Shown: one piece after another, positions 57,133 to 64,000 of the stretch | Layout of the letters: each line of letters opens with the position of its first letter | Numbering within the stretch: position 1 is the first letter of the stretch | DNA from: Chthoniobacter flavus Ellin428 | GTDB taxonomy: Bacteria > Verrucomicrobiota > Verrucomicrobiia > Chthoniobacterales > Chthoniobacteraceae | Length of the DNA stretch: 64,000 bases | Assembly: GCF_000173075.1 (NCBI RefSeq) | Contig: NZ_ABVL01000003.1 | Location: 493,995-557,994 of the forward strand | Direction of reading: 5' to 3' | Made by a program: the position numbers and the translations under genes | The notes under the pieces: model-generated | The model's database searches: none | What the model saw: only the letters and a program-made list of their open reading frames with translations | Told to the model about the DNA's origin: nothing

Positions 57133-57274
57133 AAGCGATTTAACGGACTGTTAGATTCGTTGCAGCGCTGTGCTGGAACGTTGCTTTCCCAGCGCGGCCG
57201 GCTTTGCACGAAAAGATACGCGCACCGGGGCGGGAGGTTGCGAATTGGCTTCAAAATTGAACCCTTCTTTCGCC

Positions 57275-57490
57275 ATGTCTGAACTGAACCATCTTCATTC
57301 CTGCGTCGAGGAGAAGCCCGAGCTTTACGAAACCGTGCAGCTCTATTTTGAGGACGACCATCGGGAGACTGGTCGATGGACGGGACGGTTTTGGTGGAGC
57401 CACGGCCACGAGGTAGTCCCGACGTGCTGGCAGTATTTCGAGCCACACTTTTCCGGTGCGCCCCGGGTGGTGTATGGGCTTCGCCATTAG
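57275..57490 (+). CDS. Small hypothetical protein
   Basis: 71 residues from the ATG at 57275. The composition is unusual, with many acidic, His, Trp and Tyr residues (CVEEKPELYETVQLYFEDDH, WTGRFWWSHGHEVVPTCWQY), which argues for a folded domain and not random sequence. It has no recognised family and no signal peptide. It ends 64 bases before the DUF1028 start. Confidence 0.45.
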   Translation: MSELNHLHSCVEEKPELYETVQLYFEDDHRETGRWTGRFWWSHGHEVVPTCWQYFEPHFSGAPRVVYGLRH

Positions 57491-57554
57491 GTGGAATTAG
57501 GTAGAAGCCGATTCCGCGCGTGCGTGCCGGTCGCGTCGTCGCTACGATGACGGG

Positions 57555-58307
57555 ATGCTTGGTCGCGTTTTTCTGCTGCTGCTGTTTCTCGCTGGAGGTC
57601 TGACGCTGCACGCGGCCGATCCGGAAGTGCACACTTTTTCCATCGTGGCTTTCGATCCGGCGACCGGGGAACTCGGGGTCGCGGTGGAGAGCAAGTATTT
57701 CGGCGTGGGCAGTGTCGTGCCGTGGGCCAAGGCAGGAGTGGGCGCGGTGGCTACGCAGGCCCGCGCCAAAGTGAGTTTTGGACCAGAGGGATTGAAGTTG
57801 ATGGAGGACGGCAAATCGCCCCGGGAAGCCTTGGACGCGTTGCTCGCGGCCGATCCGGATGCAGCGGAGCGCCAGGTGGGAATGGTCGATGCCAAAGGCC
57901 GTACCGCGGCGCATACGGGGGCGGATTGCATGAGGTACGCCGGAAATCGCGAAGGGAAGAATTACACCGTCCAGGGCAACCTCCTCGCGGGTGAGGGCGT
58001 GCTCACGGCCATGGCGGAAGCTTTTGAGGAAGCGCAGAAAAAGGCGGGCAGCGAGCTGGCCGATTGGCTCCTCGCGGCGCTGCAGGCAGGGCAGAAGGCT
58101 GGGGGCGATCGCCGCGGACAGCAGAGCGCGGCATTGCTGGTCGTGCATGCCGGCGGCGGCCCCGGTGGCGACAATGATCGCTACATGGACCTGCGCGTGG
58201 AAGATAATCCCCAGCCGATTGAGGAACTCGCCCGGCTTCGAGCGTTGCACGCGGAGTTTTACGGGCCGGTGCGGGACAAGTTGCCGACCGGGGCGCCGAA
58301 TCGTTAG
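57555..58307 (+). CDS. Secreted DUF1028 family protein (Ntn-hydrolase-like)
   Basis: 250 residues with signal peptide (GRVFLLLLFLAGGLTLHA). The domain (about 25-225) has the family signatures FSIVAFDPATGELGVAVESK, VPWAKAGVGAVATQA, NYTVQGNLLAGEGVLTAM and PGGDNDRYMDLRVEDN. DUF1028 proteins have the Ntn-hydrolase fold and are exported in many bacteria; the substrate is unknown. The gene follows the propeller-phosphatase on the same strand at 545 bases. Confidence 0.92.
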   Translation: MLGRVFLLLLFLAGGLTLHAADPEVHTFSIVAFDPATGELGVAVESKYFGVGSVVPWAKAGVGAVATQARAKVSFGPEGLKLMEDGKSPREALDALLAADPDAAERQVGMVDAKGRTAAHTGADCMRYAGNREGKNYTVQGNLLAGEGVLTAMAEAFEEAQKKAGSELADWLLAALQAGQKAGGDRRGQQSAALLVVHAGGGPGGDNDRYMDLRVEDNPQPIEELARLRALHAEFYGPVRDKLPTGAPNR

Positions 58308-58379
58308 AGCGGCGATCTGGTGCGGACGAGATTGTCAAAACGCCGCAAATGCGGTGTAAATTGCGGCACACGCACACCC

Positions 58380-58604
58380 ATGTCCCGACGCACTCGACAA
58401 ACTGACAAGCTATTGAAGGAACAGGATACCGTGGGAGCGCAGCGCGCCGAACGGAAGGAGTTGGAGGAAATGAGCGGGAGGAAAAAGGTGGAGGCGTCGC
58501 GCGTGCGGGCGCAGCGGGCGTTGTCGCTGGAGGATAAGCCGGACGACACGGAGAACCGTCCGCAGCGGATCGCCCGGGTAGGCAAGCCGTTGAAGCGGCC
58601 TTAG
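58380..58604 (+). CDS. Small basic hypothetical protein
   Basis: 74 residues from the ATG at 58380. It is rich in Arg, Lys and Glu (RRTRQTDKLLKEQDTV; RVRAQRALSLEDKPDDTEN) and predicted to be helical. I recognise no family, and no partner gene argues for it. It could be a spurious open frame. Confidence 0.3.
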   Translation: MSRRTRQTDKLLKEQDTVGAQRAERKELEEMSGRKKVEASRVRAQRALSLEDKPDDTENRPQRIARVGKPLKRP

Positions 58605-58636
58605 CCGAGGGATACACCTTCGGTTGATCCCCGGGG

Positions 58637-58720
58637 AAGTCGGCAATTTCTGCAATTTCTGCAAATTCGGCATACCCCCCCACCCGCCGCTCTCTGCAAA
58701 TTCTGCAATTTCGGCAGGAC
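58637..58720. repeat. Word repeats, CAATTTCTGCAA family
   Basis: Block 1 (58637-58683) and block 2 (58691-58720) each carry CAATTTCTGCAA/CAAATTCTGCAA words, with a C-tract between them. Block 1 is repeated in inverted form at 59427-59460, 750 bases downstream. Confidence 0.75.
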
Positions 58721-58770
58721 TCCCCCCGCGGCCAGCATGGCCCCGCCTCTTTCAAGCCGAGATCGGGGAA

Positions 58771-58810
58771 TGAATGGCCACAAAGAGGGACAAAGAGCAC
58801 GGAAACAGGC
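58771..58810. repeat. Word repeat, ACAAAGAG type
   Basis: ACAAAGAGGGACAAAGAG follows TGGCC and is followed by GGCC, giving weak palindromic ends. The gap 58605-59563 (960 bases) contains only such repeats. Confidence 0.5.
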
Positions 58811-58885
58811 CATGGTAGAGCACGGTAGCTCCCAGAACGGTATCCTTGCGCGTCAGCTCTACTAGCTTGGGTAATCTCTCCCTTT

Positions 58886-58950
58886 TTAGGAATTTGTGTC
58901 CATGGATGTCCATGGGTACTCCTGTGTGTTCATGGGGACTATTGTGTATT
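58886..58950. repeat. Word repeat, GTGTCCATGG/TTCATG type
   Basis: Words GTGTCCATGG, TGTCCATGGG, GTGTTCATGG and GTGTATTCATG follow one another in one direction. Confidence 0.5.
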
Positions 58951-59000
58951 CATGCCTTTCCTTGCGGCGCGGGAGGAGGCAACGCCTTCGGTAGGCAGGT

Positions 59001-59278
59001 CGTGTTTACGAATTGAGCTGAGCGACGCGTCACGCTTACGTTTTTAGTGCGGCGCTGCTGCCTAACCATTACCCACATCTCAAAAAGACTGCGGATGGGG
59101 CCCGCGAATCACGCAGATAACGCGAATGGGGAGGATTTTATTCGCGTGATTTGCGTGATTCGCAGGCACTTCTTCTCTCCGCGGGATCTTAAAAAAGATG
59201 TGGGTAATGGTTAGGCAGCAGCGCCGCACTCCAAAACGCAAGCGTCCATGGCCCGCCGATTCGAATTCGTAAACGGGT
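59001..59278. repeat. Large nested inverted repeat (candidate mobile or folding element)
   Basis: A perfect 35-base inverted repeat lies at 59046-59080 and 59196-59230. Similarity extends outward to GTGTTTACGAATT (59003-59015) and AATTCGTAAACGGG (59265-59278), with mismatches. Between the arms sits another word hairpin, CGCGAATCACGC words at 59102-59125 against CGTGATTTGCGTGATTCGC near 59143-59163. No open reading frame is present. Confidence 0.85.
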
Positions 59279-59426
59279 TTGCGCCGCGGTCCCATAGGCG
59301 TCTCTCCCGCAGAGCGCGATCGGCTTTCGACTGCGTTTCGGTCGTCATACTCCCTTCACTTCGCTGCTAATGACCGCGAGGAGGCGGTTTATTTATTCTA
59401 CGGGGCCGCTGGGACCGACCGGTTGG

Positions 59427-59462
59427 GGGGGTATGCCGAATTTGCAGAAATTGCCGAAAATG
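59427..59462. repeat. Inverted copy of the CAATTTCTGCAA block
   Basis: GGGGGGGTATGCCGAATT and the following TTGCAGAAATTGCCGA are the reverse complement of the block at 58637-58683. Together they enclose the large nested repeat at 59001-59278. Confidence 0.75.
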
Positions 59463-59563
59463 GGCGGGTGGGAATGTGTAGGATATCAGCGGATGTGTGG
59501 TAAAGTGCGTTTGAATTAACAGAAACAGGCAAAGAGGGAGCGCGGGCGAGGGTATAGACGGGT

Positions 59564-60844
59564 ATGCAATCTCCCTCCCGCCGCCAATTCCTCCAGCAGA
59601 CTTCTCTCGCTCTTGCCGCCACAGCAGCGCTGCCGCTGGCCTCGCGGGCGGCGACGAATATCACCAGCGACCGGTTGCGGATCGGGATCATCGGCTGTGG
59701 CGCGCGTGGGTCGGGGGCGGTGGCGCAAGCGCTCACGGCCGATAGCAATACGGAGCTCTTTGCGATGGGCGATGTCTTTCCCGAGCAGATCGAGAAGAGC
59801 ATTGGCGTGATCGGTGCGCAGTTCAAAGACAAGCCGGGCCGGGTGAATGTGGCCGAGGAGCGCAAATTCGTCGGGCTCGATGCCTACCAGAAGGTCCTGG
59901 CGAGCGGTGTGGATCTGGTGGTGCTGTCCACGCCGGGCGGTTTTCGGCCGATGTTGCTCGATGCGGCGGTGAAGGCCGGCAAACACATCTTTTGCGAGAA
60001 GCCGATGGGCATCGACCCGACCGGCGTGCGTTCGGTGCGCGAGTCGGTGAAGCTGGCCAAGGAGAAGAAGCTCGCCCTGCGCGCGGGCTTCAACATGCGC
60101 TTCGAGCCGGCGTATCGCGAGGCGATGCAGCGCATTCACGATGGGCAGATCGGCGATATCGTGGCCATCTACTCGACGCGCATGGCGAATCGGCTCACGC
60201 GCTTCAGCGGCGAACGCAAGCCGGGGGAAGGGGACCTCGAATGGCAGCTCCGCAACTGGCACCATTTCGTGTGGCTCTCCGGTGACTGGATCATGGAAGT
60301 CTCCGTGCACAGCGTGGACAAAATCGCCTGGGCGATGCGCGATGTGCCGCCGGTGCGTTGCGTGGCCAGCGGGGCGCGGCAGCAGCAGACGCTGGGTAAT
60401 GTGTGGGATCAGTTCGACATCACCTACGAATGGGAAAACGGCACGATCGCCGTGCTGAAGACGCGTTACCAGGACGGCTGCTACAACGATCATAGCGACG
60501 TCATCATCGGCACGAAGGGGCGCTGCTTTTTCAACGGCTACAAGGCGCACATCACGGGCGAGAACCCGTGGCGTTATCAAGGGCCGACGGTGGCTTCGCA
60601 CCAGATAGAGCACGACGAGCTCTTCGCCGACATCCGCGCGGGCAAGATCCCGAACGATGGCGATCGCATGGCGCAGAGCACGCTCATGGGCATCATGGGG
60701 CGCATGTCTGCCTACACGGGCAAGGAAGTGACGTGGCAACAGGCGTTGGACTCGAAGCTCGAGACCATGCCGAAGAATCTGGCGTGGGACATGAAGCTCG
60801 AAGTGCCGCCGCCCGCGGTGGCCGGGCACACGCCGTTGGTCTGA
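59564..60844 (+). CDS. Tat-exported Gfo/Idh/MocA-family oxidoreductase
   Basis: 426 residues. Tat signal at the N-terminus (RRQFLQQTSLALAATAALPL). The NAD-binding motif is IGIIGCGARGSGAV, the EKP motif is FCEKPMGIDP, and the C-terminal domain shows RYQDGCYNDHSDVIIGTKGR. It is a second, more diverged copy of the same class as 19494-20885. It probably oxidises a sugar outside the cytoplasm with a bound nicotinamide. The adjacent downstream region is a gap of 562 bases containing only an AGAGTTG word repeat. Confidence 0.92.
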   Translation: MQSPSRRQFLQQTSLALAATAALPLASRAATNITSDRLRIGIIGCGARGSGAVAQALTADSNTELFAMGDVFPEQIEKSIGVIGAQFKDKPGRVNVAEERKFVGLDAYQKVLASGVDLVVLSTPGGFRPMLLDAAVKAGKHIFCEKPMGIDPTGVRSVRESVKLAKEKKLALRAGFNMRFEPAYREAMQRIHDGQIGDIVAIYSTRMANRLTRFSGERKPGEGDLEWQLRNWHHFVWLSGDWIMEVSVHSVDKIAWAMRDVPPVRCVASGARQQQTLGNVWDQFDITYEWENGTIAVLKTRYQDGCYNDHSDVIIGTKGRCFFNGYKAHITGENPWRYQGPTVASHQIEHDELFADIRAGKIPNDGDRMAQSTLMGIMGRMSAYTGKEVTWQQALDSKLETMPKNLAWDMKLEVPPPAVAGHTPLV

Positions 60845-60902
60845 AAGTTAAGAGTTGATAGTTGAGAGTTGAGAGTTGAGAGCCGGTTCTCGGACTTTCA
60901 TG
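60842..60902. repeat. Word repeat, AGAGTTG type
   Basis: Words TTAAGAGTTG, ATAGTTG, AGAGTTG, AGAGTTG and AGAG follow the stop of the Gfo/Idh/MocA gene. The ends TGAAAGT and ACTTTCA are an inverted pair. The rest of 60903-61406 has no recognised feature. Confidence 0.6.
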
Positions 60903-61406
60903 TCACCGGCCGGGACTCGCTCTCTCTCGGCTTCCTGCCGAAATGAACTTTCCGGCGATAATGCAAAAGAGAACGGCAGTTTTAAAAGTCCGCGGATGCG
61001 GGGATCCTTCGCCAGCAGCTGAACTGAGCGGAGCGCCGTCACCTGCCGAAAGGCAGCCCGCAAGGGCGGCGCGGCGCTGCCGAGTTAACGGGCGCGCTCC
61101 CCGGAGTTCTCCGACGATCTCGCCTCGCTAACGCACGCTATAGATGAGCGCGACCGCGAAAAGCAGCGATCGGAAGAGCGGAAGGCGAAAGGGCGCGATC
61201 ATAAGTGACCCCTAATGCATCGTGCCGAGAGACAAAGCCGGCGGTATGGAGGGGCATTCCGTGGACTTTGGAATGTCAACGAATCGCCGCTTGTTAGCCA
61301 CAGTACGAATCAACTGTCGTATCGCGTTCCAACTGACAGCAACGTAGGGGTAAAACCTGAATTCATACGGCCAGACCTTATCGGGGCAGGCGAATCCTCC
61401 TGTAGA

Positions 61407-61592
61407 ATGAAACTGGGAGATGCTGCAAAAGGCCGTATTCAACTCCAGCCGCTGGGCGGGAGATGGACGCTCTTCGTCGATGACAAGTCCGTCATTAGTA
61501 CGACCGATCGGCATTGGCTGCGCCGGTTCGCAGTGACGCTGCGGCAGAATCTCTCCAAGGACCATTCCCATGAGCACAACGGACACGGGTGA
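61407..61592 (+). CDS. Small hypothetical protein
   Basis: 61 residues from the ATG at 61407 (an open frame from 61215 has no better start). The sequence KLGDAAKGRIQLQPLGGRW then TLFVDDKSVISTTDRHW suggests a small alpha/beta fold, ending in a His-rich HSHEHNGHG. It overlaps the next gene start by 22 bases. Confidence 0.5.
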   Translation: MKLGDAAKGRIQLQPLGGRWTLFVDDKSVISTTDRHWLRRFAVTLRQNLSKDHSHEHNGHG

Positions 61593-61809
61593 CCAGGACC
61601 CACTCGAGGGATCCATATTTTACCAGGAGTTTCTCATCGAGAAGGACGAGATCCTCCGACACAAGTGGATCGAGAGCGAGAAAGCTGGCTACGACATTGG
61701 TTTTGAAAAGGCGCTCATCGACTGGATGCTGCGCCACCGATCCTGCTGGCTGGACCGACGTCGCAAAGAACGCGAAGCGCGCGAGGCGCGGCGTTTCAGG
61801 TCGAGCTAG
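61570..61809 (+). CDS. Small conserved-looking hypothetical protein
   Basis: 79 residues from the ATG at 61570, overlapping the previous gene. The segment LRHKWIESEKAGYDIGFEKALIDWML resembles a widely distributed short bacterial protein whose function is unknown. The basic tail (DRRRKEREAREARRF) may bind nucleic acid. The overlap with its neighbour suggests a two-gene unit. Confidence 0.6.
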   Translation: MSTTDTGDQDPLEGSIFYQEFLIEKDEILRHKWIESEKAGYDIGFEKALIDWMLRHRSCWLDRRRKEREAREARRFRSS

Positions 61810-61927
61810 CGTTGGACGAATGTGACGGTCAGCGAATCGTACCCCACGACCTGCTGGTCGCGGGCCTCGTTTTCGACGTGCTCTTCGGGCCGGTGCAAGG
61901 TGATCTCCATGAGATGAGTCGGCGAGA

Positions 61928-62677
61928 TCAGGAATGCGCCCAGCCGCGGTCGGCGAGAATTTCCTGGCCGGTGATGGCGCGACTGGCGCCACTGGCGAGG
62001 AAGAGCACGACCTCGGCGATGTCCTCCGATTGCAGGAGTTCCGGCACACATTGCGACTTCCGGATGAGGCGCTTCACCGCGGGCGTGACGAATTGCTTCA
62101 GCTGCCGCTCCGTCATGATCCAGCCGGGCGACACGGTATTCACGCGAATGCCGCGCGGGCCAAGCTCGCGGGCCAACGCCCGCGTGAAGCCGAGCACGCC
62201 GCCCTTGGTCGCGACATAGGCGGTCATCGGCGATGGGGCGGTGTGAAAGGTGAGGGAGGCGAGATTGACGATGGCGCCAGTAGCGTCGGGAAGTTTCGGA
62301 GCGACTTCGCGCGCCATGAGAAAATAAGCGCGCAGATTGGTGGCAAAGAGATCATCCCAATCGCGGACCGACATGCTTTCCAGGGCCATGCGCGGATCGC
62401 GGGCGGCGTTGTTGACCAGCGCCTGGATGAGCCCGCCGCCCTTGGTGATGCTCTTCACCCAGCGGACGATCTGCGCCTCGCGGGTGAGATCGACCTGGGT
62501 GAAGAAAGCGCGTTCGCCGAGTTCGCGGGCGAGCGATTTACCGGCGTCGTCGTCGGTGTCACAAAAATGCACGGTGGCTTCCTGGGCGTGAAAGGCGCGG
62601 ACGATGGCTCCGCCGATGCCATTGGCGCCGCCGGTAACTACGATGTTGCGATGGCGGAAATCAGCGTAGGAAGACAT
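61928..62677 (-). CDS. Short-chain dehydrogenase/reductase (SDR)
   Basis: 249 residues from the ATG at 62677, preferred over an upstream poly-Pro extension. Glycine-rich motif TGGANGIGGAIV, NNAA at 89-92, and the catalytic triad Ser141 (NLAS), Tyr154 and Lys158 in AYVATKGG. It lies alone on the minus strand. The cofactor NAD(H) or NADP(H) is not certain: CDTDDDAG after strand 2 has an acid, favouring NAD(H). Confidence 0.93.
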   Translation of the reverse strand: MSSYADFRHRNIVVTGGANGIGGAIVRAFHAQEATVHFCDTDDDAGKSLARELGERAFFTQVDLTREAQIVRWVKSITKGGGLIQALVNNAARDPRMALESMSVRDWDDLFATNLRAYFLMAREVAPKLPDATGAIVNLASLTFHTAPSPMTAYVATKGGVLGFTRALARELGPRGIRVNTVSPGWIMTERQLKQFVTPAVKRLIRKSQCVPELLQSEDIAEVVLFLASGASRAITGQEILADRGWAHS

Positions 62678-62910
62678 AGGGGGTGGCGGCGGTGGCGAAA
62701 TTAATGAAATATCGGCCACTGCTTTTACGTTCAATACAGAAAGCCATTACACGATGTCATGTCATCCCAGACCACTTTCTTAAGTTCCTGCTCCCTGCCT
62801 CGCTGGGTGGTTATTCTTTTAACAGTCCTCTTCGCCGGTGCGACCAGGCCACCGCCAGGCCCGGTAGACCGCATTGATCTGCGCGCCGCTTGAAGATATG
62901 CACGGGCGAT

Positions 62911-63249
62911 ATGGAAATTCCCGTCGGAAACCTCCTGCGAATCGCGAGCGACACGACCGATCGCGAACACATCCATTCACTCCTCGTCAACGACGCCCTG
63001 CGGATCGAGCAGATCGTTTCGTATGGCCACCCGAGTCCGGCGGGATTTTGGTACGATCAGCCCGACCCCGAATGGGTGATGCTGGTGCAGGGTTCCGCGA
63101 CTTTGGCTTTCGACGGAGAAGGAGCCGTGAACCTGAAAGCCGGTGACTATTTGCTGATTCCCGCCCACCGGCGTCATCGGGTGGAATCTGTGTCCGCGGA
63201 TGCGCTCTGGCTGGCGGTGCATTTCCGGCAGCCGAAGGTCACTTTCTGA
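62911..63249 (+). CDS. Small cupin protein
   Basis: 112 residues from the ATG at 62911 (a TTG at 62890 would add seven). The cupin barrel is visible in EWVMLVQGSATLAFDGEG, LKAGDYLLIPAHRRHRVES. Metal ligands His residues are in PAHRRHRV only; the first motif lacks an obvious His pair, so the site may be non-standard. Function unknown. It diverges from the SDR gene at 62677. Confidence 0.85.
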   Translation: MEIPVGNLLRIASDTTDREHIHSLLVNDALRIEQIVSYGHPSPAGFWYDQPDPEWVMLVQGSATLAFDGEGAVNLKAGDYLLIPAHRRHRVESVSADALWLAVHFRQPKVTF

Positions 63250-63284
63250 GAGCGTGTACCGAAAGTCGGACAAAGGGAGTTTTT

Positions 63285-63366
63285 GACCTCGGATTACGCG
63301 GATTGCACGGATGAGACGGGTCGACACGGATTTCTGTAATCCGTGCAATCCGTGAAATCCGTGATG
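63285..63366. repeat. Word-repeat hairpin, GGATTnC family
   Basis: Left arm 63288-63312 (GGATTACGC GGATTGCAC GGATGAG) and right arm 63334-63366 (TAATCCGTGCAATCCGTG, AAATCCGTGATGG) with a loop of about 20 bases. It abuts the IS110-family element at the right edge of the window. Confidence 0.8.
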
Positions 63367-63389
63367 GCATGAAGTCATTCAGCAACCGG

Positions 63390-63640
63390 CGCTGTGCAGA
63401 CCGAAAGGTTTGGTGCAACGTCCCTGGCGGAACCCGTGAGTGCTTGCAACACGCACTGGTGGCCGAAGGTCCCAAGGTTCGATGATTGCGCTGAGCTAAC
63501 TGCTCCTATCCGTGATTGAACCGAGGCGGAAGGCACCCTCGTGGGGCGACAAGACCCCGAATGCCTGAATGCCAACTTCCGTCCGTGGACCAATCCAGAT
63601 TGGCTGCCAGCGCCGGTTGCCCTGACTCTTAACCAAGAAA
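63390..63640 (+). ncRNA. Candidate IS110 bridge RNA region
   Basis: The roughly 250 bases before the transposase coding region contain several short self-complementary segments (CCGAAAGG-type loops, GCCTGAATGCC, GTGCTTGCAACACGCAC) and no good standard start codon. IS110-type recombinases are guided by a bridge RNA encoded in their non-coding end, upstream of the gene in the IS110 group. Position and structure fit this, but no exact fold or loop sequences are assigned. Confidence 0.4.
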
Positions 63641-64000
63641 CTGGAGAGCGACCACTGAAAAAGAACACACCCTCGACAACGAAGAAACCAAAGCCGCCGG
63701 AGCCGACGCCACCTCCGGAGGTCGAACTTTATACGGCACCGAAGCCGCCCAAGCAGGGGCGGATCATCGGCCTGGACTGCCACCCGGATACCTACACGGC
63801 GGCGGTCTTTGTGGGGCAGACACCGCATGACGCCCGCAAGGTAGGGGCCCGCGATCGCCTCAGCCTGGAGCAATTGCTGGCTTGGGTGGAAGCGGAGTTT
63901 ACGCCGGAGGATCTCTTCCTTTTGGAAGCCGGCTCCAACAGCTTTGCCATCCACCATCGTCTGCTGGCCTTGGGGCGGCAAGCCGTGGTGCTGGAAAGCT
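63541..64000 (+). CDS. IS110-family transposase (N-terminal part, continues past the window)
   Basis: The frame is open from the GTG at 63541. A more plausible real start is the CTG at 63655, where GGAGAG lies a few bases upstream and the protein reads KKNTPSTTKKPKPPEPTPPP. The DEDD transposase domain begins with IIGLDCHPDTYTAAVF, which has the first catalytic Asp. A likely second acid is in DLFLLEAGSNSFAIHH. The sequence ends at 64000 with no stop. IS110 enzymes carry out RNA-guided insertion. Confidence 0.75.
   Translation, partial: MGRQDPECLNANFRPWTNPDWLPAPVALTLNQETGERPLKKNTPSTTKKPKPPEPTPPPEVELYTAPKPPKQGRIIGLDCHPDTYTAAVFVGQTPHDARKVGARDRLSLEQLLAWVEAEFTPEDLFLLEAGSNSFAIHHRLLALGRQAVVLES

Noticed and set aside
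61215..61406. Upstream extension of the 61407 frame
   Set aside because: The extra residues are of mixed low similarity and no better start codon or ribosome site is seen; the compact region begins at the ATG at 61407.

Overview
The window is a GC-rich stretch of a bacterial chromosome, most likely from the phylum Verrucomicrobiota. I infer this from several Tat-exported Gfo/Idh/MocA-type proteins, a DUF1501 plus DUF1549/DUF1553 gene pair, a secreted DUF1080 protein, a DUF1028 protein, many small secreted or lipoprotein genes, and unusually abundant intergenic hairpins built from short repeated words. Planctomycetota share some of these families, so the phylum call is an inference. No rRNA, tRNA or CRISPR array was seen.

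Layout. 1-4086 (minus): DUF1501 and LamG/DUF1549/DUF1553 pair. 4294-7082 (minus): NarL-type regulator and membrane histidine kinase. 7197-7415: tiny lipoprotein. 7587-13549 (plus): secreted carbohydrate-related block (esterase joined to an SMP-30 propeller, DUF1080, PL7 alginate lyase-like, lipoprotein, HEAT/sandwich protein, PQQ-type propeller). 13649-17490 (plus): PP2C phosphatase, CysJ-like reductase, chorismate synthase. 17776-23822: quinone oxidoreductase, DUF6572-like protein, Gfo/Idh/MocA, alpha/beta esterase, GT39-like membrane enzyme, orphan HicB. 23934-26786: aconitase. 26981-32370 (plus): cupin, two tandem membrane GYF/trypsin-like proteases, a hypothetical, a J-domain protein. 32534-35782 (minus): mfd. 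36253-38949: EF-hand, DUF3500, lipoprotein. 39159-46428 (plus): purA, Tat-exported hydrolase-like protein, uppS, NtrC-like activator, class IV aminotransferase. 46440-47345: REP-associated tyrosine transposase between REP-like repeats. 47394-54229 (mostly minus): RclC-like protein and AraC regulator, secreted unknowns, DUF488, sigma factor fused to a membrane domain, ArsC. 54386-58307 (plus): propeller-phosphatase and DUF1028. 58600-59560: nested inverted repeats. 59564-63249: Gfo/Idh/MocA, two small genes, SDR, cupin. 63380-64000: left part of an IS110-family element with a candidate bridge RNA region.

Two themes stand out. First, most intergenic gaps carry hairpins whose arms are runs of a short word (TTAATC, CCAACA, CGCAGAG, TTTCTGG, GGATTnCnC and others) followed by the inverted word. 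At least one such element sits in frame inside mfd, and two CCAACA elements share their loop as well as their arms, which suggests a spreading element. Second, three or four genes are broken by single-base shifts in otherwise intact frames (near 8475, 44411, 46221 and probably 40850). That pattern may be assembly error, so affected genes should be treated as one gene each until reads are checked.
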